64,000 bases of DNA from the NCBI RefSeq assembly GCF_030053835.1, contig NZ_CP125655.1, positions 2,790,001 to 2,854,000 on the forward strand. The letters run 5' to 3'. Below are positions 15,901 to 24,883 of the stretch, piece by piece (the stretch's first letter is position 1; each line of letters opens with the position of its first letter). The notes beneath the pieces were generated by a model. The model saw only the letters and a program-made list of their open reading frames with translations, made no database searches and was not told where the DNA came from. Source of the stretch: Cellulomonas sp. ES6 (GTDB lineage Bacteria > Actinomycetota > Actinomycetes > Actinomycetales > Cellulomonadaceae). The position numbers and the translations under genes were made by a program.

Positions 15901-16271
15901 GCGGCCGGCCGATCGAGGAGGTGGTCTCCGAGGTGCGCGGTCAGCGCCCGCACCGCGTCCGGGACGAGCGTGTAGTACGCCCACACGCCGCGCTTCTCGC
16001 GGGTGACGAAGCCGGCCTCGGTGAGCACCTTGAGGTGGTGCGACACGGTCGGCTGGGAGAGCCCGACGGGCTCGGTGAGGTCGCAGACGCACGCCTCCCC
16101 GCCGTCGTGCGCGGCGATGATCGACAGCAGCCGCAGACGGGCGGGGTCGGCAAGCGCCTTGAGGGTGCGGGCGGTGCGCTCGGCGTCCTCGGCGCTCATC
16201 GTCGAGCCGGTCACGGGGCTGCAGCAGCCCGTCGACGCCGTCGAGGTCACCGGGAGCAAGTCGAGAGCCAT
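15897..16271 (-). CDS. arsR: ArsR-family arsenite-responsive repressor (CVCDL type)
   Basis: The 124-residue protein has the ArsR winged helix with ACVCDLTEPVGLSQPTVSHHLKVL; the CVCDL cysteines at the start of the DNA-binding helices are the classical As(III)/Sb(III) ligands. An additional CC pair lies in the N-terminus (STGCCSP). ATG 16271 has a GGAGG RBS. It is divergent from arsM, and a dyad in the 105-bp shared promoter region is the likely operator. Confidence 0.88.
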   Translation of the reverse strand: MALDLLPVTSTASTGCCSPVTGSTMSAEDAERTARTLKALADPARLRLLSIIAAHDGGEACVCDLTEPVGLSQPTVSHHLKVLTEAGFVTREKRGVWAYYTLVPDAVRALTAHLGDHLLDRPAA

Positions 16272-16298
16272 GCCTCCATCATGCAACAGCCATTGACG

Positions 16299-16324
16299 CA
16301 TGTCGATGTTGACAACCATCGATG
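16299..16324. promoter_or_regulatory. ArsR operator in the arsR/arsM promoter region
   Basis: TCGATG (16303-16308) and CATCGA (16317-16322) flank TTGACAAC. Read on the minus strand the site is CATCGA-N4-TGTCAACAT, which recurs at the trxB and second acr3 start codons. Confidence 0.6.
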
Positions 16325-16375
16325 TCTTGGTCCACGCTCGTGAGTATCGACGGGTATCGATGCGAAGGAGGAGTG

Positions 16376-17149
16376 ATGGCACAGGACATCCGAGAGCAGG
16401 TGAGGGCCCGCTGCGCCCTGGCGGCCGTGCAGGGCGCCGGGGACGCGGGTTGTTGCGGCGGGGACTCCGCCGGTGGGTGCGGGCCGACGGACCTGGTGAT
16501 CGACGAGCGGTTCGGCGCAGGGCTGTACGGGGCGGACGACGCGGCGGCGGTGCCGGCCGAGGCGCTGGCGGCCTCGCTCGGGTGCGGGAACCCGCTGATG
16601 GTCGCCGAGCTGCGCGAGGGCGAGCGGGTGCTGGACCTGGGCTCGGGCGGCGGGATCGACGTGCTGCTGTCCGCGCGGCGGGTCGGGGCGTCCGGGTTCG
16701 CCTACGGGGTCGACATGACCGACGAGATGCTCGACCTGGCCCGCGCCAACGCGGCCAAGGCCGGTGCGAGCAACGTGGAGTTCCGCAAGGGCACCATCGA
16801 GGACCTGCCCCTGGACGACGCCGCGGTCGACGTCGTGATCTCCAACTGCGTGGTGAACCTGTCCCCGGACAAGCCGGCGGTGCTGGCCGAGGCGTTCCGG
16901 GTGCTCGTGCCCGGCGGCCGGTTCGGGATCTCCGACGTGGTCGCCGAGGACCACCTGACCCCCGAGCAGCGCGCCGAGCGCGGCTCCTACGTCGGGTGCA
17001 TCGCCGGGGCGCTGTCACGGACGGAGTACTTGCACGGGCTCGCAGCGGCGGGGTTCGTCGACGCCGAGATCGAGTTCACCCACCCCGTCGCCGAGGGCAT
17101 GCACGGCGCCGTGGTGCGCGCCCGCAAGCCGAAGTCCGATGAGGACTGA
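16376..17149 (+). CDS. arsM: Arsenite S-adenosylmethionine methyltransferase ArsM
   Basis: The 257-residue protein has the SAM-binding motif VLDLGSGGGID (about 85-95) and the three cysteines expected of ArsM for As(III) binding: C70 (ASLGCGNP), C158 (ISNCVVNL) and C208 (YVGCIAGAL). It adds a CCGG/GGCG cysteine-rich N-terminus. ATG 16376 follows AAGGAGGAG. It converts As(III) stepwise to methylated, partly volatile species. It is divergent from arsR-arsN and under the shared ArsR operator. Confidence 0.92.
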   Translation: MAQDIREQVRARCALAAVQGAGDAGCCGGDSAGGCGPTDLVIDERFGAGLYGADDAAAVPAEALAASLGCGNPLMVAELREGERVLDLGSGGGIDVLLSARRVGASGFAYGVDMTDEMLDLARANAAKAGASNVEFRKGTIEDLPLDDAAVDVVISNCVVNLSPDKPAVLAEAFRVLVPGGRFGISDVVAEDHLTPEQRAERGSYVGCIAGALSRTEYLHGLAAAGFVDAEIEFTHPVAEGMHGAVVRARKPKSDED

Positions 17150-17406
17150 GGCGCCTCGACCCGAGCCTGGCCCGGTTCCGGTAACGCGAGTGGCGCTTCT
17201 CTGAGGCTGCGTAGGGCCACCACTTGCCCTCCGGGAGTGCTCGTGCGCAGAGCCCGTCATGCACGCGGGTCCCGGAAGTGGGCAGATGGACAATGGCACG
17301 CAGGTTGGACGATTTGCTGCCTGATCTGACCGGGGTGACTGGTCCGTCCGGGTCGAGGCGCTGAGCGTCGACCCGGACGGAGTTGCGCGAGTGCGACAGG
17401 CGGGCG

Positions 17407-17625
17407 CTACACCAGCGACGGGCGCTTTCCTGCGGCTTCGCACGTGGAACAGCACAGCGATCGTCCATGCGGCAGGTCTCGCGGCGCTGGACCCGGGCTC
17501 GCGGTGCGCGGTGCCGGCACCGAGCAGACATTGACGTGGTGAGCACACAAGCCGGCGCCGCACTGGCTGCACACGCCAACGGACGTGGACGTGACGCCCT
17601 CGCGGGCGCACTCGAAGCACTGCAT
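17407..17625 (-). CDS. DUF2180 zinc-ribbon protein
   Basis: The 72-residue protein starts MQCFECAREG and contains CSQCGAGLCAHHV and a C-terminal CCSTC, the two-zinc-ribbon cysteine pattern of DUF2180. ATG 17625 is preceded by AAGGAGATC. Function is unknown; relatives are often found beside ars genes in actinobacteria. The 257 bp between arsM and this gene show nothing recognisable. Confidence 0.75.
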   Translation of the reverse strand: MQCFECAREGVTSTSVGVCSQCGAGLCAHHVNVCSVPAPRTASPGPAPRDLPHGRSLCCSTCEAAGKRPSLV

Positions 17626-17657
17626 GTTGATCTCCTTGGTCGGTGAGGTGGTGCCGA

Positions 17658-17984
17658 TCAGTCGCTGCACGCGAGCCGAAGTCGGGGGGGCGTCTCGAAC
17701 GCCGCAAGCCCCGGCAGGACGCCCGAGGATGCGGCGAACGCACCGGGAGCGAGTCGATACCAGGTGAATCGCCCTTCGGCCTCGCCGACGACCGCTCCTG
17801 CGGTGCGCAACTGCTTGAGGTGGTGGCTGATCGTCGTCTGCTTCGCGCCCGTGATGTCCACCAGGTGGCAGGTGCAGAGCTGCTCCTGAGCGAGCGCGAG
17901 GACGATCTGCAGGCGAAGTGGGTCGCTGAGTAGCGCGAACTCCGCTGCCAGTTCGGTCGCGGTCAGGTGGGCGGTCGTGGGCAT
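17658..17984 (-). CDS. ArsR/SmtB-family repressor controlling arsDAB
   Basis: The 108-residue winged-helix protein has LSDPLRLQIVLALAQEQLCTCHLVDITGAKQTTISHHLKQL, with CTCHL in place of CVCDL, still a plausible As(III) site with two cysteines. The downstream ATG at 17984 is chosen because the longer frame runs through the operator. It is divergent from arsD; two abutting palindromes between the genes are its likely binding site. Confidence 0.85.
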   Translation of the reverse strand: MPTTAHLTATELAAEFALLSDPLRLQIVLALAQEQLCTCHLVDITGAKQTTISHHLKQLRTAGAVVGEAEGRFTWYRLAPGAFAASSGVLPGLAAFETPPRLRLACSD

Positions 17985-17999
17985 GGCTCGAGAGTACAC

Positions 18000-18031
18000 A
18001 TCAACCTGAGTTGATATCAACATGAGTTGAT
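18000..18031. promoter_or_regulatory. Tandem ArsR/SmtB operator before arsD
   Basis: Two adjoining 16-bp palindromes, ATCAACCTGAGTTGAT and ATCAACATGAGTTGAT, differ at one base. Such ATCAA/TTGAT dyads are the usual operators of ArsR/SmtB proteins. They sit between the repressor and arsD. Confidence 0.85.
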
Positions 18032-18074
18032 GCAATGGTGGCTACATCAGCTGTCATCGATACAAGGAGTTGTC

Positions 18075-18449
18075 GTGCCTGTCGTCGAGGTGTTTGACCC
18101 CCCGATGTGCTGCTCGAGCGGCGTGTGTGGGTCCGATGTCGACCCAGCCCTGAGCCGGTTCGCTCGCGACCTCGAGTGGCTCACCGCCCACGGTGCCAAG
18201 GTCAGTCGAGCAACCCTGTCGCAGGAGCCCGGCAAGTTCGTCGAGAACCCCGCCGCCAACCGCGTGCTGACTGAGCAGGGAACTGCGGGGCTCCCGCTGG
18301 TGATCGTCGACCAGGCCGTACGGGTGACGGGCCGCTACCCACGGCGTGAAGAGCTCGCCGAGTGGACCGGAATCCACGCCGCTCCGTCCGCGCAGCAGAC
18401 GGTGTTGCCGATCGGTGGCGCATGCACCCCTGGAGACGGGTGCTGCTGA
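18075..18449 (+). CDS. arsD: ArsD arsenic metallochaperone
   Basis: Starting at GTG 18075 (RBS AAGGAG), the protein reads MPVVEVFDPPMCCSSGVCG, placing cysteines at 12, 13 and 18 exactly as in the well-studied ArsD chaperone. A further CTPGDGCC forms the C-terminus, the second cysteine set. ArsD hands As(III) to ArsA, whose gene begins 2 nt after the arsD stop. Confidence 0.93.
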   Translation: MPVVEVFDPPMCCSSGVCGSDVDPALSRFARDLEWLTAHGAKVSRATLSQEPGKFVENPAANRVLTEQGTAGLPLVIVDQAVRVTGRYPRREELAEWTGIHAAPSAQQTVLPIGGACTPGDGCC

Positions 18450-18451
18450 CG

Positions 18452-20257
18452 ATGTCGAACGCCACGATTGAGACGCGAGCGACCACTGCGCTACGGGGCC
18501 TGCTCGCCTCACCCACCTCGTTCCTCTTCTTCACCGGCAAGGGCGGCGTCGGCAAGACATCGACCGCGTCCGCGACCGCGGTCGCCCTCGCGGATGCCGG
18601 GCGGCGGGTCCTGATCGTGTCCACCGACCCCGCGAGCAATCTGCGTGAGGTCCTCGGCGTCGAGGCCGTCGCAACCGCCGCGGTCGGCGTCGCAGGAGTC
18701 CCGGGTCTGGACATGCTCGACCTGGACCCCACGGCGGCGGCCGAGACGTACCGAGAGACAGTCGTCGCCCCCTACCGAGGGGTCCTGCCCCCCGACGTGG
18801 TCGCGCAGATCGAGGAGGAGCTCGCAGGGCCGTGCACCGTCGAGGTGGCCGCGTTCAACGAGTTCGTTTCCCTGCTGACCCGACCGGATGTGCTCGACGC
18901 GTACGACCACGTGCTCTTCGACACCGCGCCGACCGGTCACACGCTGCGCCTGCTGAGCCTGCCCGCCGCATGGGATGGGTTCCTGACTACGACCACCACC
19001 GGTATCACGTGCGTCGGTCCGGTGTCGTCGCTCGGCCAGGCTCGCGCCGCCTACGCGAGCGGCCTGGCAGCCTTGCGCGACGGCACGCGGACGACTGTCG
19101 TGCTCGTCGCACGCCCTGAAAGGCCCGCGATCGAGGAAGCGGCGCGCGCCGCGCACGAGCTCGCCGCGCTGGGCATGACCCACCAGCGGCTGGTCTTGAA
19201 CGGCGTGCTGGGCGATCCGGGTGACGATCCCGTCGCCGTCGCCCGCCACGCCCGTGAAGCTGACAGCTTGAGCGACTTGCCACGCAGCCTGGAAAGCGTC
19301 AGGAGCATCGACGTTCAGCCGCTCCTGACTCGCGCCCCTCTGGGGATCGATGGGCTGCGGGCCGCGCTCGGACCGATAGCCGAAGCGCCTGAGGCACTCA
19401 CAGCTCGCGGCGCGGCCAGCACCGATTTCCGCTCGCTCGCCGAGCTCGTCGAGTCCGCGGCTGCCGCTGGCCCGGGGATCGTGATGACGATGGGCAAGGG
19501 CGGCGTGGGCAAGACCACCGTCGCCGCTGCGGTCGCGGTCGGTCTCGCGGCCCGGGGGCTGCCGGTCACCCTCACCACCACCGACCCCGCGGCGCACGTC
19601 GATGATGTCCTGGTGGATCCGCCGCCGAACTTGCGGGTCACCCGGATCGACCCGGGAGCTGTGACGGCCGCCTACCAGGACCGGGTCTTGACCGCTTCCC
19701 GTGACCGACTGGATGACGCCGGTCTCGACCTCCTGGCTGAGGACCTGCGCTCTCCGTGCACCGAGGAGGTCGCGGTGTTTCACGCATTCGCGGAGACGAT
19801 CGCCGAGGCCGAAAACCGCTGGGTCGTCGTTGACACAGCACCGACGGGGCACACGTTGCTGCTCCTGCAGTCGGCCCAGGCGTTCGGAGCGCAATCGTCC
19901 GTCACGCGTCCCGGCGGCGCCGCGGTTGGCGACGCTGCGGTTCGGCTACAGGGCCGGCTCGCTGACCCCGATCACACCAGGATCGTGCTGGTCACACTCC
20001 CGGAGGCGGTCCCCGTGCACGAGGCCACCGCCCTGCAACAGGATCTCCAGCGCGCCGGGCTGCACCCGTGGGCCTGGGTGGTCAACGCCACCTTGGCGGC
20101 TTCCGGGACGCACCACCCGGTGCTTCGCGGGCGCGCCGACGCCGAGCACCGGTGGATCGAGGTGGCGGTGCACAGTTCTGCCCGCCCACCGGCCGTCCTT
20201 CCGTGGCTTCCCAAGCCCCCGGTGAGCGTCGAGGGCCTTTCCGTGTTGCTGACCTGA
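18452..20257 (+). CDS. arsA: ArsA arsenite-stimulated ATPase
   Basis: The 601-residue protein has two homologous halves, each with a deviant Walker A GKGGVGKT (29-36 and about 348-355) and a DTAPTGHTL signature. [10 protein letters not shown] and [10 protein letters not shown] in the two halves supply metalloid-binding cysteines. It powers the ArsB carrier. The length is normal for the duplicated bacterial ArsA. A strong hairpin separates it from arsB. Confidence 0.95.
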   Translation: MSNATIETRATTALRGLLASPTSFLFFTGKGGVGKTSTASATAVALADAGRRVLIVSTDPASNLREVLGVEAVATAAVGVAGVPGLDMLDLDPTAAAETYRETVVAPYRGVLPPDVVAQIEEELAGPCTVEVAAFNEFVSLLTRPDVLDAYDHVLFDTAPTGHTLRLLSLPAAWDGFLTTTTTGITCVGPVSSLGQARAAYASGLAALRDGTRTTVVLVARPERPAIEEAARAAHELAALGMTHQRLVLNGVLGDPGDDPVAVARHAREADSLSDLPRSLESVRSIDVQPLLTRAPLGIDGLRAALGPIAEAPEALTARGAASTDFRSLAELVESAAAAGPGIVMTMGKGGVGKTTVAAAVAVGLAARGLPVTLTTTDPAAHVDDVLVDPPPNLRVTRIDPGAVTAAYQDRVLTASRDRLDDAGLDLLAEDLRSPCTEEVAVFHAFAETIAEAENRWVVVDTAPTGHTLLLLQSAQAFGAQSSVTRPGGAAVGDAAVRLQGRLADPDHTRIVLVTLPEAVPVHEATALQQDLQRAGLHPWAWVVNATLAASGTHHPVLRGRADAEHRWIEVAVHSSARPPAVLPWLPKPPVSVEGLSVLLT

Positions 20258-20289
20258 CCTGACCTCAACGACGCCCCCTTGCCACCGTC

Positions 20290-20320
20290 GTGGCGCCCGG
20301 CTGACCGAGCCGGGCGCCAC
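20290..20320 (+). terminator. Strong hairpin between arsA and arsB
   Basis: A 13-bp perfect stem (GTGGCGCCCGGCT pairing with AGCCGGGCGCCAC) encloses a 5-nt loop. No T-run follows. It may be a factor-dependent or partial terminator that lowers arsB expression relative to arsDA, or a processing signal. Confidence 0.6.
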
Positions 20321-20351
20321 GGCTGCGCCCGCTCGTCCTTCTGGAGACCTG

Positions 20352-21818
20352 ATGCTGCTGGCCCTGATCATCTTCCTAGCCACGCTCACGTTCGTGATCT
20401 GGCAACCGCGCGGCCTCGGAATCGGATGGAGCGCGCTAGCCGGCGCCGGCGCGGCCCTTGCGACCGGGGCTGTACACCTCAGCGACGTGCCCGACGTGTG
20501 GTCGCTGGTCTGGAACGCCACACTCACGTTCGTCGCGGTGATTCTCATCTCGCTGGTCCTAGATGAGGCAGGCACGTTTGAGTGGTCGGCGCTGCACGTG
20601 GCCCGCTGGGGCAAGGGTGACGGTCGCCGGCTCTTTACCTTGATCGTCGTACTGGGTGCGGCTATCGCGGCTGTGTTCGCGAACGACGGTGCGGCCCTGA
20701 TCCTGACGCCGATCGTGTTCCAGATGCTGCTCGCGCTGAGGTTCAGCCCGGTCGCCTCGTTCGCGTTCATCATGGCCACGGGGTTCGTAGCCGACACCAC
20801 CAGCCTGCCCCTTGTGGTCTCCAACCTCGTGAACATCGTCTCGGCTGACTTCTTCGGCATTGGGTTCGCCCGGTACGCCCTGGTGATGGTGCCCGTTTCG
20901 CTGGTCTCGCTCGCCGCGACCCTCCTGGTGCTGCGCGTCTTCTTCCGCAAGTCGATCCCCGGCCGCTACGACGTCGGGGATCTCGGTCTGCCGCAGGACG
21001 CGATCCGCGACCCCCTGGCTTTCCGGGCGGGCTGGGTCGTCCTGGGTGTCCTGCTCATCGGATACTTCGCCGCTGAACCGCTCCACGTCCCGCTCTCGGT
21101 GGTGGCGTCGCTGGCCGCCTTGAGCATCATCGCGGTCGCCGCAAGGCGACCAGCGTTCCTGTTCAAGAGGACCGCACGGCGTGAGCGTGCCCACGAGCAG
21201 GTCGTGGCCACTGGCGGGAGCGCGACTGGGCCACGCCAGACCAGCGGAGACATGGCCTCCTTCACGGGCCATGTCGGCGTCGACGACGCGGCGGGCGGCG
21301 GCGCCGGCGTCGGCGCCGTCGAGAGTCGGCCCATCGCGGTGTGGTCGGTGATCCGAGCTGCGCCCTGGCAGGTTGTGCTGTTCTCGCTCGGGATGTACAT
21401 CGTGGTCTACGGATTGCGCAACGCCGGGCTCACCGACGCCTTGGGTGAGGTCTTCGCGGCGATGGCCGGTCACGGCACCCTCGCGGCCGGGACCGGCACC
21501 GGCTTTCTGGTCGCCGGTTTGTCCTCCGTGATGAACAACATGCCCACGGTGCTGGTCGGCGCCCTCGGCATTGACGCGGCAGGGGTGACCGGGGTGCCGC
21601 ACGAAGCGATGGTCTACGCCAATGTGATCGGCGCGGATCTAGGCCCCAAGATCACGCCGATCGGGTCGCTGGCGACCTTGCTGTGGTTGCATGTCCTCGA
21701 TCGCAAGGGCATGCACATCGGTTGGGGGCAGTACTTCCGCATCGGGATCGTCCTGACCCTCCCCGTCCTCGCTGTGACGCTTCTGGCCCTGGTGGCCTGG
21801 CTGACCGTCCTGAGCTGA
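20352..21818 (+). CDS. arsB: ArsB arsenite efflux transporter
   Basis: The 488-residue protein has about 12 membrane helices with the ArsB/IT-superfamily features [42 protein letters not shown] and [20 protein letters not shown]. It exports As(OH)3, driven by proton motive force or by ArsA. A hydrophilic, Gly/Ala-rich loop of about 70 residues (around 270-340) divides the two halves and is longer than usual. It completes a classical arsDAB set. Confidence 0.94.
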   Translation: MLLALIIFLATLTFVIWQPRGLGIGWSALAGAGAALATGAVHLSDVPDVWSLVWNATLTFVAVILISLVLDEAGTFEWSALHVARWGKGDGRRLFTLIVVLGAAIAAVFANDGAALILTPIVFQMLLALRFSPVASFAFIMATGFVADTTSLPLVVSNLVNIVSADFFGIGFARYALVMVPVSLVSLAATLLVLRVFFRKSIPGRYDVGDLGLPQDAIRDPLAFRAGWVVLGVLLIGYFAAEPLHVPLSVVASLAALSIIAVAARRPAFLFKRTARRERAHEQVVATGGSATGPRQTSGDMASFTGHVGVDDAAGGGAGVGAVESRPIAVWSVIRAAPWQVVLFSLGMYIVVYGLRNAGLTDALGEVFAAMAGHGTLAAGTGTGFLVAGLSSVMNNMPTVLVGALGIDAAGVTGVPHEAMVYANVIGADLGPKITPIGSLATLLWLHVLDRKGMHIGWGQYFRIGIVLTLPVLAVTLLALVAWLTVLS

Positions 21819-21832
21819 ACGGACACGCAGGA

Positions 21833-21865
21833 AAGCGGGGCCACCCAGGCCGGATGGCCCCGCTT
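21833..21865. terminator. Bidirectional terminator between arsB and the FAD-ArsC fusion
   Basis: AAGCGGGGCCA pairs perfectly with TGGCCCCGCTT across an 11-nt loop. The A/T ends of the stem give short A and T tracts on both strands, and the genes on either side are convergent. Confidence 0.75.
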
Positions 21866-21880
21866 CGGGCGTCTGTGGCG

Positions 21881-23689
21881 TCAGGGCGCGAGCAGTTCGT
21901 CGACCAGGACGCGGACGCGCCGGTCGAGGTGGTCTCGCAGACCGCGGATGCCGTCGAGGGTCCACCCGGCGGGGTCGGGCAGCGCCCAAATCTCGACGTG
22001 CGGATGTCCAGGCAGTTCCAGCCCCGGCTTGAGCGCGACGATCACGTCGGCCTGCGCGGCGATCTCGGCGGTGATGAGGCGAGGCGTCTCGTCGTGACGG
22101 TCGATCCCGAGCTCGTCGAGGGACGCCAGGACAGTTGAAGACACCGCGTCGTCCGGCTCGGTGCCGGCCGACAGCACGGTCAGGCGGTCTCCGGCGTAGG
22201 CCGCGGCCAGTCCCGCGGCCAGCTGGGACCGGCCGGCGTTGTGGACGCAGACGAACAGCACCGCGGGCTTCCGCTCGACGGCCTCGCGTCCCAGCGAGGC
22301 GCGCTCGGCCTCGAGCCGGTGCCCGGCGACCCACGCCTGGGCGGCGACCTGGACCGCATCCCAGGGCGACCCGAGCGGCGGGGTATAAGCGAGGTCCAGG
22401 TCGGCCATGCTGGCGACATCCATCTCGTGGAACAGCGCAGCGGCGAACGTGTCCACACGCTTGGCGGTCTGGGTGGTGCGGGTCCCGACCAGCTGGGCGC
22501 CGAGCAGGCGGCCCGTGGTGGCGTCGCCGGTGATGCGGATGCTGATCGGCGCCGCGCCGGGGTAGTACCGCTTGTGGTCGTCCGGCGTGCTGGCGGTCGT
22601 CACCGGGTGGAAGCCGGCGGCGGTGGCCTCGTGCTCGCGCAAGCCGGTGCGGGCGGCGACGAGGTCGAAGACCTTGACCACCTGGGTGCCGACGCTGCCG
22701 GCGAACCGTGCCCGGCCGCCCACGGCGTTCTCTCCGGCGACCCGCCCCTGCTTGTGGGCGGTGGTGCCCAGCGGCAGGTAGCTGGTGCCGAGAATCCGGT
22801 GGTGGGTGACCACGCAGTCGCCGGCCGCCCACACCTGCGGCAGCCCGGTGGACATGTCGGGTTCGACCAGCACCGCACCTCGCGGCCCGGTCGTCGCGCC
22901 GGCCCCGACGAGCAGGCCGGTGTCGGGTTGAACCCCGACGACGACGAGGACCAGGTCGACGTCCCAGGACATCTCCCCGTCCGAGCCGGTCGCAGCCACG
23001 TGCAGCCGCGCGCCGGTGCCCGTCCCCCGCTCGACGTGGGTGACGGTGGTCGCGGTGCGGACGTCGACACCGTTGCGCACCAGCTCGGCCCGGATCAGTG
23101 CCCCGAGCTCGGGGTCGACCGTCGGCAGCACCTCGGGCAGCGCCTCGACCTGCGTGACATGGACGCCGCGAGCGGTCAGCCCTTCGGCCATCTCCACCCC
23201 CACGTACCCGGCGCCGACAATCAGCGCCGAGCGCACGGTGCGCTCATCCAGCGAGTCGGTGAGTGCGAAGGTGTCGCCCATGGTGTGCAGCAGGTGCACC
23301 CCGTCGGCGGTGCGGAGCCCGTCGAGGCCGTGGATCGGCGGGCGCACCGGGACCGCGCCGGTCCCCACGACGAGCGCGTCGTACGGCAGCCAGCGCTCGC
23401 CGTCGTCGGCGTGACGCACCTGCAGCCGCTGCCCCTCGGCGTCGATCCGGGTGGCGACGGTCTCGAGCAGCAAGTGGATCCCCGCGGCGTCGAGCTGCTC
23501 GCGAGTGCGATGCGCGAGGTCGTGCCAGTCCGGCACGTCACCGGAGATGTAGTACGGGATCCCGCAGATCGAGTAGTTCGGGTAGGCGTCGGCGACCACC
23601 ACGGTCACCTCGGCCTGCGGGTCGAGCTCGCGGGCGCGCAGCGCGGCGCTGATCCCGGCGTCCGAACCGCCGACGACGACCAGGTGCAT
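21881..23689 (-). CDS. FAD-dependent pyridine-nucleotide oxidoreductase fused to an ArsC/LMW-phosphatase domain
   Basis: Residues 1 to about 445 form an NADH oxidase/CoA-disulfide-reductase-like flavoprotein: an N-terminal FAD-binding GGSDAGISAAL, the redox cysteine C42 in NYSICGIPYYISG, NAD-binding VGAGYVGVEMAEGL, and WAAGDCV. From about residue 473 it continues into an LMW-phosphatase-type arsenate reductase domain, LFVCVHNAGRSQLAAGL (nucleophile C481). Where stand-alone ArsC has MGCGDxCP, this domain reads ALKPGLELPGH, so the recycling cysteines are missing. The flavoprotein half may re-reduce C481 directly. RBS GAAGGGAA precedes ATG 23689. Other fusions of this kind occur in ars loci; activity on arsenate is inferred. 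Confidence 0.85.
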   Translation of the reverse strand: MHLVVVGGSDAGISAALRARELDPQAEVTVVVADAYPNYSICGIPYYISGDVPDWHDLAHRTREQLDAAGIHLLLETVATRIDAEGQRLQVRHADDGERWLPYDALVVGTGAVPVRPPIHGLDGLRTADGVHLLHTMGDTFALTDSLDERTVRSALIVGAGYVGVEMAEGLTARGVHVTQVEALPEVLPTVDPELGALIRAELVRNGVDVRTATTVTHVERGTGTGARLHVAATGSDGEMSWDVDLVLVVVGVQPDTGLLVGAGATTGPRGAVLVEPDMSTGLPQVWAAGDCVVTHHRILGTSYLPLGTTAHKQGRVAGENAVGGRARFAGSVGTQVVKVFDLVAARTGLREHEATAAGFHPVTTASTPDDHKRYYPGAAPISIRITGDATTGRLLGAQLVGTRTTQTAKRVDTFAAALFHEMDVASMADLDLAYTPPLGSPWDAVQVAAQAWVAGHRLEAERASLGREAVERKPAVLFVCVHNAGRSQLAAGLAAAYAGDRLTVLSAGTEPDDAVSSTVLASLDELGIDRHDETPRLITAEIAAQADVIVALKPGLELPGHPHVEIWALPDPAGWTLDGIRGLRDHLDRRVRVLVDELLAP

Positions 23690-23814
23690 GGACGTTCCCT
23701 TCTGGGCTGAGGATCCTGCGGGCAGTCAACACGACGTCGGTGAACCACAGGTGGCGGGCCGCCGGAGCGCGAGTCCGCACGCAACGATAGACAGACGTCT
23801 ACTCATCGGCGTTC

Positions 23815-23847
23815 GTTCATCTCGGGTTCACCTGGAGTTCGTGTAGA
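23815..23847 (+). promoter_or_regulatory. PHO box upstream of pstS
   Basis: Three consecutive 11-bp direct-repeat units, GTTCATCTCGG, GTTCACCTGGA and GTTCGTGTAGA, match the GTTCACC-type units bound by actinobacterial PhoP. They end 60 nt before the pstS start, so pst transcription should respond to phosphate limitation. Confidence 0.8.
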
Positions 23848-23907
23848 CGGTCTTCTATCGATCGCGTCCCGCCCGGGACCCATGCCCTCGATCAGACAGG
23901 ATCCGAC

Positions 23908-24882
23908 GTGTCCTTCCCGCGCCAGCTCCCTGCCGCCGTTGCCGGTGCAGCGGCCCTCGTCCTCGCGCTGACCGCGTGCGGCGGCCAGCAGTCCGGTTCC
24001 GCCTCCGGGCCCTCCGGCTCCGGCAACGGCCTGAGCGGTGAGGTCGTCATCGACGGGTCCTCCACGGTCGAGCCGCTGAGCTCCGCCGCCGCCACCCTGT
24101 ACCGCGACGAGCAGCCGGGCGTGAACGTCACGGTCGCCACCTCGGGCACCGGCGGTGGCTTCAAGCGCTTCTGCGCCGACGAGACCGACATCTCCGACGC
24201 CTCCCGCCCGATCAAGGACGAGGAAGTCCAGGCGTGCGCCGACGCCGGCATCGAGTACACCGAGATCGTGGTGGCCAACGACGGCCTGTCGGTCGTCGTG
24301 AACCCGGAGAACGACTGGGTGGACTGCCTCACGGTCGAGCAGCTCGCCACGATCTGGGGCCCGGAGTCCGAGGGCGAGGTCACCTCGTGGCAGCAGGTCG
24401 ACCCGTCCTTCCCGGACGAGCCGCTGGAGCTGTACGGCGCCGGGACCGACTCGGGCACCTTCGACTACTTCACTGAGGCGATCAACGGTGAGGAGGGCGC
24501 GATCCGTGCCGACTACTCCCCGTCGGAGGACGACAACCTGACGGTGCAGGGCGTGACCGGTGCGACCGGCGGCACGGGCTTCTTCGGCCTGTCCTACGCG
24601 GAGGAGTACGCCGACCAGATCAAGCTGGTCGGCGTCGATGGCGGCGAGGGCTGCGTGGTCCCGTCCACCGAGACCGTGCAGGACGGCACCTACGTCCCGC
24701 TGGGCCGCCCGCTGTTCATCTACGTGAACAACGCCAAGTACGCCGACAACGAGGCGCTGCGGAACTTCGTGGACTTCTACGTCGCGAACAGCGAGCAGGC
24801 GGCCACCGACGCCCTGTTCGTCCCGCTGACCGACGAGCAGCGTCAGACGGCCCAGGACGAGCTGGCCGCGCTGGTCGACTGA
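23908..24882 (+). CDS. pstS: PstS phosphate-binding lipoprotein
   Basis: The 324-residue protein (GTG 23908) has a lipoprotein signal ending LTAC, then the PstS phosphate-binding pattern: IDGSSTVEPLSSA, TSGTGGGFKRFCADETDISDASR and GTDSGTFDYFTEA. It captures phosphate outside the membrane for PstCA. It is first in pstSCAB. High-affinity Pst systems discriminate against arsenate, which may explain its position between two ars blocks. Confidence 0.94.
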   Translation: MSFPRQLPAAVAGAAALVLALTACGGQQSGSASGPSGSGNGLSGEVVIDGSSTVEPLSSAAATLYRDEQPGVNVTVATSGTGGGFKRFCADETDISDASRPIKDEEVQACADAGIEYTEIVVANDGLSVVVNPENDWVDCLTVEQLATIWGPESEGEVTSWQQVDPSFPDEPLELYGAGTDSGTFDYFTEAINGEEGAIRADYSPSEDDNLTVQGVTGATGGTGFFGLSYAEEYADQIKLVGVDGGEGCVVPSTETVQDGTYVPLGRPLFIYVNNAKYADNEALRNFVDFYVANSEQAATDALFVPLTDEQRQTAQDELAALVD

Positions 24883-24883
24883 C

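Noticed and set aside
17150..17406. Possible gene between arsM and the DUF2180 gene
   Set aside because: Short frames exist on both strands, but none has an RBS or a recognisable pattern.
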